Positions 59,718-64,000 of a DNA stretch of 64,000 nt are shown here, piece by piece. Both the position numbers and the translations under genes were made by a program. Source of the DNA: Chloropicon primus (taxonomy: Eukaryota > Chlorophyta > Chloropicophyceae > Chloropicales > Chloropicaceae); NCBI GenBank assembly GCA_023205875.1, contig CP060769.1:310001-374000 (forward strand), read 5' to 3'. Each line of letters starts with the position of its first letter. The first letter of the stretch is position 1. The notes beneath the pieces are model-generated. The model worked only from the letters and a program-made list of their open reading frames with translations. It searched no databases and had not been told where the DNA came from.

Positions 59718-60060
59718 TGATGCTGGCGCTTCACGAAGTCATAGCCCGAGCCACCTCAGGCCTGGAACGAATTATAATAAAATCACTTTACGCCGCAACT
59801 GTCCTCCGAACACCGCCTCCCGTCTCCTCGGTGGTGCTGCGTGTTCAAGCTCACCTCAACCAGAGAGACAAAGAGGGAGAGGGAGAGAGAGGTGAGGCGT
59901 TTCTTGCTGCTGTTGACGCTGCTCTTGCTGCTGCTGATGCCCCTTCCTCATTGCTTCCTCCTCCTCCTCCTCCCATCCTTCAGCAGGTCGAGTTTGCGAT
60001 CGAGGAGATCGAGGAGATCTTGAGGCTGAGAGAGGATCTTACGTTATCCAGAATGAAACC
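59718..60060. other. Spacer between the Cys-rich gene and the CRTISO-like gene
   Basis: Holds AATAAA at 59776-59781 (59 bp after the stop) and a stretch of CTG/TCC repeats (about 59903-59990). No gene. Confidence 0.6.
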
Positions 60061-61815
60061 ATGGAGGTGGCGCGTCCTTGGCGGCCTCGCGCCATGGCGA
60101 CCACGACCACGAGGACGAGGGCGAAGCCTTTGCGAGTGGAAGCAAAGAGGGAGACCATCACATCCAATGCAAGGCGAAAGTATGGAGACAAAGTCTTCGA
60201 ACCCGCATCATCAACAACATCAACGTCATCATCATCTTCATCCTCAACGAAACCCGATGTTGTTGTGATTGGGTCGGGGATAGGCGGACTGTGTTGCGGT
60301 GCCCTCGCGGCGAGGTATGGGATGTCTGTCACCGTTCTGGAGTCTCACGATGTGCCCGGTGGTGCAGCTCACGCTTGGGTCAAGGAAGGGTATCACTTCG
60401 AGAGCGGACCTTCGCTCTATTCGGGGATGACGGGAAGGAGCTCGACGAATCCTCTGGCGCAGGTCTTCTCCGCGCTGGAGATCGACTTGCCTTGCTACAA
60501 GTACAAGAACTGGATGTGCCACCTTCCGGAGGGCAGCTTCCTGACTCAAGTGGGAGCCAAGCAGTTCTTTGACATTTTGAGGCAGTACAGCTCGGCTCCT
60601 GACCAGGCGGTGAAGGAGTGGGAGGATCTACAGACGTTCATGGAGCCCCTGGCCCGTGCTTCGGTGGCTCTCCCGCCCGCTTCCTTCAGGCAGGACATCG
60701 GGGCCGTCCTGACGGCCGGAAAGTTCTTGCCCAACGTCATCGGGTCTCTGTCCCCGGAAGCCGTCAAGCTGACGGGGCCCTTCTCGGAGCTCGTCAAAGG
60801 CGTCGTGAAGGACGAGTTCATCGTCAACTGGCTCGACCTCTTGTGCTTCCTCCTGTCTGGTTTGGACGCGAGCGGAACCATTGCCGCGGAGGTCGCCTTC
60901 ATGTTCAACGAGTGGTACCAGCCGAACTGCGAGCTCGACTTCCCTGTCGGGGGGTCGCAGGGGATGGTGGATGCCCTGGTCGACGGGCTGAGGAAGTACG
61001 GCGGCGAGATCAAGCTGGGCGCCCACGTGGAGGAGATCCTGGTGGAGGACGGCAGCGCCAAGGGGGTCAGAGTGAGGTACAGGAACGGAGAGAGGGGCAC
61101 CTTGCTGGCCAAGAAGGCCGTGGTCAGCAATGCCTCTGCGTGGAACACCAAGGAGCTGCTGCCAGTGGACTTGAGGGCGGCGTCCAACTGGAAGGAGGAG
61201 AGGGCAGATTTCGAGTACTGCCCCTCGTTCATGCATTTGCACGCTGGAATCGACGCGAGCAAGCTTCCTCGGACGCCCGAGATGCATCACATTTGGGTGG
61301 GGGACTGGAAGAAGGGCGTGACAAGTCCGCAGAACTGCGTCCTGGTCTCGATAGCGAGCGTCGTGGACCCATCCCTTGCGCCCGAAGGGAAGCACGTCGT
61401 GCACGCCTACACCCCCGGAAACGAGCCTTACGAGCCTTGGGAAGGCCTGGAGAGAGGCAGCGAAGAGTACGAGGCGCTGAAGAGGGAGAGGAGCAAAGTC
61501 CTTTGGGATGCCGTCGGGATGGCCCTTGGGGTGGAGAATCCGGAAGAGCTCTGCGAGGTCTCGATGGTTGGGACACCCCTAACGCACGAGAGGTTCCTGA
61601 GGAGAAAGTTCGGGACTTACGGTCCAGCGCTCAAGGCGGAGGCGGGCCAGACGCTTCCCTTCGTAAAAACTTCCATAGACAATCTCCTTTGTACGGGGGA
61701 CAGCACCTTCCCTGGCATCGGCCTCCCCGCCGTTGCTGCATCTGGAATGCTCGCCGCGAACTCCCTCACTTCGGTAGGAAACCACTTGGACATGCTTCGT
61801 GCGATCGGACTGTAA
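60061..61815 (+). CDS. Plastid FAD oxidoreductase, carotenoid-isomerase-like
   Basis: The product is 584 residues with no intron; the first ATG (60061) begins a transit-peptide-like stretch rich in Arg/Thr/Ser (to about 63). It belongs to the phytoene-desaturase/CRTISO superfamily and most resembles plant At1g57770-type CRTISO-like proteins. The FAD-binding motif VVIGSGIGGLCCGALAARYG lies at about 68-87, followed by VLESHDVPGGAAHAW. Later blocks are DFPVGGSQGMVDALVDGLRK, AVVSNASAWNTKELLP, SFMHLHAGID and the C-terminal FAD clamp CTGDSTFPGIGLPAVAASG. Substrate is unproven; a role with carotenoids or other plastid isoprenoids is inferred. AATAAA is at 61852. Confidence 0.88.
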   Translation: MEVARPWRPRAMATTTTRTRAKPLRVEAKRETITSNARRKYGDKVFEPASSTTSTSSSSSSSTKPDVVVIGSGIGGLCCGALAARYGMSVTVLESHDVPGGAAHAWVKEGYHFESGPSLYSGMTGRSSTNPLAQVFSALEIDLPCYKYKNWMCHLPEGSFLTQVGAKQFFDILRQYSSAPDQAVKEWEDLQTFMEPLARASVALPPASFRQDIGAVLTAGKFLPNVIGSLSPEAVKLTGPFSELVKGVVKDEFIVNWLDLLCFLLSGLDASGTIAAEVAFMFNEWYQPNCELDFPVGGSQGMVDALVDGLRKYGGEIKLGAHVEEILVEDGSAKGVRVRYRNGERGTLLAKKAVVSNASAWNTKELLPVDLRAASNWKEERADFEYCPSFMHLHAGIDASKLPRTPEMHHIWVGDWKKGVTSPQNCVLVSIASVVDPSLAPEGKHVVHAYTPGNEPYEPWEGLERGSEEYEALKRERSKVLWDAVGMALGVENPEELCEVSMVGTPLTHERFLRRKFGTYGPALKAEAGQTLPFVKTSIDNLLCTGDSTFPGIGLPAVAASGMLAANSLTSVGNHLDMLRAIGL

Positions 61816-61851
61816 ATAGCTGTAGAACACACAAAAATAATCGTATCATTA

Positions 61852-61857
61852 AATAAA
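61852..61857 (+). terminator. Poly(A) signal AATAAA of the CRTISO-like gene
   Basis: Hexamer 37 bp after the TAA, in the 64-bp convergent gap with the GNAT gene. Confidence 0.55.
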
Positions 61858-61879
61858 TCACTTTTCTTTGCCTCGTTTG

Positions 61880-62419
61880 TCACTGAACCTGCAACTCGTA
61901 GTCCTGCCATTCGTTTCCCCCGAAGGTGTGGGTGCCCCTCTTCGCGAGGCCCATCTTCAGCAGAAAGGTTATCATCGGCTCGTTGCTTGGCAGCGTGCTC
62001 GCGATCAGCTTCAAGATGCCTTGGGACCTCAACTCCTTCTTGAGATACTCCAACGAAGCCTGGTACGCTTCCAGGCAAAGGCCTCGCCTCTGATGTGGTT
62101 TCCGTATCACCACACCCCACTCCGCCTCCCCGGACTTGTACTCGATCGTCCGAAACCCAGAAGTCCCGACCAACTCCCCCGTCTCCCGGTCGACCAGGTC
62201 GAGAAACATGCTCCGCCCCTCTTGATACTCCAGGCGGTGGAAGTTCCTTCGCTTCTTCATGGCTTCGGGCTTCATGGGGCACAAGAATGGCAACCAAGGG
62301 AGCATCGTGGACTCGTCGTTATACAATTCCAAGACTTGCTCGTCCCTAACCTCCTCCGGTGGCAGCATTACCAGCCGCGGGGTGTTCAAGGCAAACCCCT
62401 CTTTCGTTGCCCCAGCCAT
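61880..62419 (-). CDS. GNAT-family N-acetyltransferase (RimJ/RimL-like)
   Basis: The product is 179 residues with no intron; ATG at 62419 (MAGATKEGFALNTPRLVML). GNAT enzymes move acetyl from acetyl-CoA to an amino group. Visible parts are the family opening TPRLVMLPPE, FLDLVDRETGELVGTSGFRT (strand 4), EAEWGVVIRKPHQRRGLCLE (motif A, with the R/Q-x-x-G/R-x-G/A type pyrophosphate loop as HQRRGLC), and the motif B strand ILKLIASTLPSNEPMITFLLKMGL. The resemblance is to the RimJ/RimL N-terminal or small-molecule acetyltransferases; substrate is unknown. Confidence 0.85.
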   Translation of the reverse strand: MAGATKEGFALNTPRLVMLPPEEVRDEQVLELYNDESTMLPWLPFLCPMKPEAMKKRRNFHRLEYQEGRSMFLDLVDRETGELVGTSGFRTIEYKSGEAEWGVVIRKPHQRRGLCLEAYQASLEYLKKELRSQGILKLIASTLPSNEPMITFLLKMGLAKRGTHTFGGNEWQDYELQVQ

Positions 62420-62465
62420 ACTGCAAACGCTTCCCGGGACCCCGACCAGCGATTGGCACCAATGC

Positions 62466-62822
62466 CAACAAACCTTCGTTCCTTTTCGTAATCTCCACCA
62501 AACGGACCGATGCCGGGGTCCACAGAAAGATACGAGTCTCCTTCGTCCAGCTATACCTCCTTAGTCCCCTTCCCTTCCCCCCTCCCTCCGCGATTCTCCC
62601 TCCAAACTCCCTCCTCCGCCTCTTCTCCTCCACTTTCTCGTCCAGTCAAACCTTCGTTCCTTTTCGTAATCTCCACCAAATGGACCGATGCCGGGGTCCA
62701 CAGAAAGATACGAGTCTCCTTCGTCCAGCTATACCTCCCTCGTCCCCTTCCCTTCCCCCCTACATCCGCAATTCTCCCTCCAAACTCCCTCCTCCGCCTC
62801 TTCTCCTCCACTTTCTCACTCC
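62466..62822. repeat. 178-bp tandem duplication upstream of the GNAT gene
   Basis: Copies begin AACCTTCGTTCCTTTTCGTA at 62471 and 62649, 178 bp apart, with identity above 90 percent by eye. Each includes GAAAGATACGAGTCTCCTTC, a loose match to the shared motif in the GNAT-gene direction. Frames through it are repeat translations. Confidence 0.88.
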
Positions 62823-62859
62823 CAGGGACAAGCGGAGAAGCAGAGCGTTACTCGATGCG

Positions 62860-63208
62860 ATGAGTCGCCGGAGTTTGAGCAGTGACCTTGAGGTGGAGGG
62901 GTTCCTGGAGCGGGAGTTCTTGGAGAAGAGGATCGGACCACCGGTAGCGACGAGCGGCAGGACGCATGCTCATCCCTCGTTGGACAACCAGATCCGTTCT
63001 CCTGTGAGTTTGCGAAGCTGCTCTTTCGGAAAGGAAGCCAAGGAGGCTGTCCGAGCACTCTGTGACAGAAAGAATAAGGACAACATGACGGGAAGGAAAG
63101 GAACTACGGCTAGAAACGTCACGGCATGCGAAGAGAAAACACCCACAGAGGTAAAGAATCCACTTCTTTTGTCCAGTTTCCTTGAGATGCTCGGCATGTA
63201 CTGACCAG

Positions 63209-63243
<35 letters not shown>

Positions 63244-64000
63244 TGTGTGTCATGCTGGTCTGATAGCTCAACGTGAGTCCGTTGGTGAACTTGGGAAGCA
63301 GGTCGTATAGAACGGATCCAAAGCAGGTGATAAGGGCGCTTGCATCGAGGTCGGAGTGCACGGATGACGAGACCACGAGCCCGACGGGCAGCACCAGCGC
63401 GAGTCCCCGGACCACGGCGAGGAAGCACTTTGTCTTCAAAGGCAAAGGAGGGAAGAAGAAGGGGGAGAGGGGGAAGAAGAGGAAGAGCAACAGGAACAGC
63501 ATCGAAGTTGCCCTTTCCACCACGCCGAACAAAAAGCGACCAGCCGGCGAAAGCGAAGGGGAGGAGAACGACTGGGACCGCGCCGAGGAGATGCGAGGGG
63601 CACCTCCGCGAGGGGAGTCCTCGCTCCTGGGCGCGATGTTTTCGCTGGCAGCGCTGGCAGGAATGGTGGCGCTTGCTCTCAACCAGGACGCTGGCTTTCT
63701 GAAGCATCTCTCCAGCGCCAACCAAGTCTCCCCAACGCACTCGGCCTCAAACGACCTTTGCGCAGTATCCGATATTGATTGGGTGAGCATGAGAGGGCAC
63801 TTGGAGCCCGTGGCGTCTGCCCTCCTGGGGCAAGCCTACAACTTGTTCCAGGAGCTTCTGCTGCCGCAAACCATCTCGATGCTCCTTCTCTACGCTCTTT
63901 GGTAAGTGAACCACGGCAACCACAACCAAATAATCGGTAACGGCCAGAGCTTTGATTGACAACTCTTTCTCTTTCCTCCAGGAATCTGTGTTGCTTCAAG
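62860..64000 (+). CDS. Two-TM basic protein, unknown, 3' end off the window
   Basis: Model: exon 1 62860-63150, exon 2 63267-63901, exon 3 from 63982 to the edge. Introns are GTAAAG...TAG (116 bp, with CT and GT microsatellites) and GTAAGT...CAG (80 bp); the second splits a Trp codon (LLLYAL-W-NLCCFK). About 315 residues are visible. The N-terminal part is charged and Ser/Arg-rich; residues about 145-180 form a Lys/Gly-rich stretch (GKGGKKKGERGKKRKSNR). TM segments are SSLLGAMFSLAALAGMVALA and LLLPQTISMLLLYALWNLCC. No family is recognised. Exon 1 has no homology support and may be wrong. Confidence 0.55.

Overview
The window is nuclear DNA of a photosynthetic green-lineage eukaryote, most likely a compact, prasinophyte-grade green alga. 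The signs are a CP29-type (LHCB4) chlorophyll a/b antenna protein, a plant-type plastid CRTISO-like oxidoreductase, a plastid-style two-LysM protein, a HASTY/exportin-5, a cytosolic enolase with the plant ENO3-type N-terminal extension, and a central-pair flagellar protein (CFAP54). Genes are dense and on both strands. Most have no intron or one short GT-AG intron (78-175 bp), and several end in AATAAA signals. I cannot name the genus from the sequence alone. No rRNA, organellar DNA or transposon coding sequence is visible.

Layout. 0-7 kb: 3' part of cullin-4, a group II PLP decarboxylase, a 183-bp tandem array, V-ATPase subunit A and an ARF1-type GTPase. 7-13.6 kb: microsatellites, a seven-copy 170-bp tandem array, a RAD51C-like recombinase, a LysM membrane protein and eIF3f. 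14-22 kb: CCZ1, a duplicated spacer, enolase, an unrecognised acidic protein and CP29. 22.2-30.3 kb: one intronless 2,708-codon CFAP54 gene. 31.8-36.5 kb: a coiled-coil/EF-hand-like protein, a small membrane protein, the UAP56/DDX39 helicase and an unknown protein. 37-45.3 kb: an ankyrin-like repeat protein, RNA polymerase I largest subunit, a fragment of an ankyrin-family gene and an F-box-like protein. 45.7 kb: an intron-bearing tRNA-Gln(UUG). 46-55.9 kb: a small Cys/Gly-rich protein, a repeat array, exportin-5, an N-terminal alpha-methyltransferase and PCF11. 56-64 kb: SIMPL-domain, FUSC/ALMT-like (with an EF-hand) and Cys-rich secreted proteins, the CRTISO-like enzyme, a GNAT acetyltransferase and a two-TM protein cut by the right edge.

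Most genes are housekeeping: protein turnover, vesicle traffic (ARF1, CCZ1, V-ATPase), translation, rRNA and mRNA synthesis, 3' processing and export (UAP56, PCF11, XPO5) and photosynthesis. They show no operon-like functional order.

The least expected structure lies between the genes. First, a motif near ACGTCTCGCGATCTTTCGAT recurs 5' of about ten genes, always in the same orientation relative to the gene. Second, many of the same 5' flanks carry tandem duplications with units of roughly 170-210 bp (183, 170, 184, 183, 178, 209 bp), and at least four of these arrays amplify the motif itself. This looks like an undescribed promoter or 5'-leader architecture and is the main candidate for a new system here.
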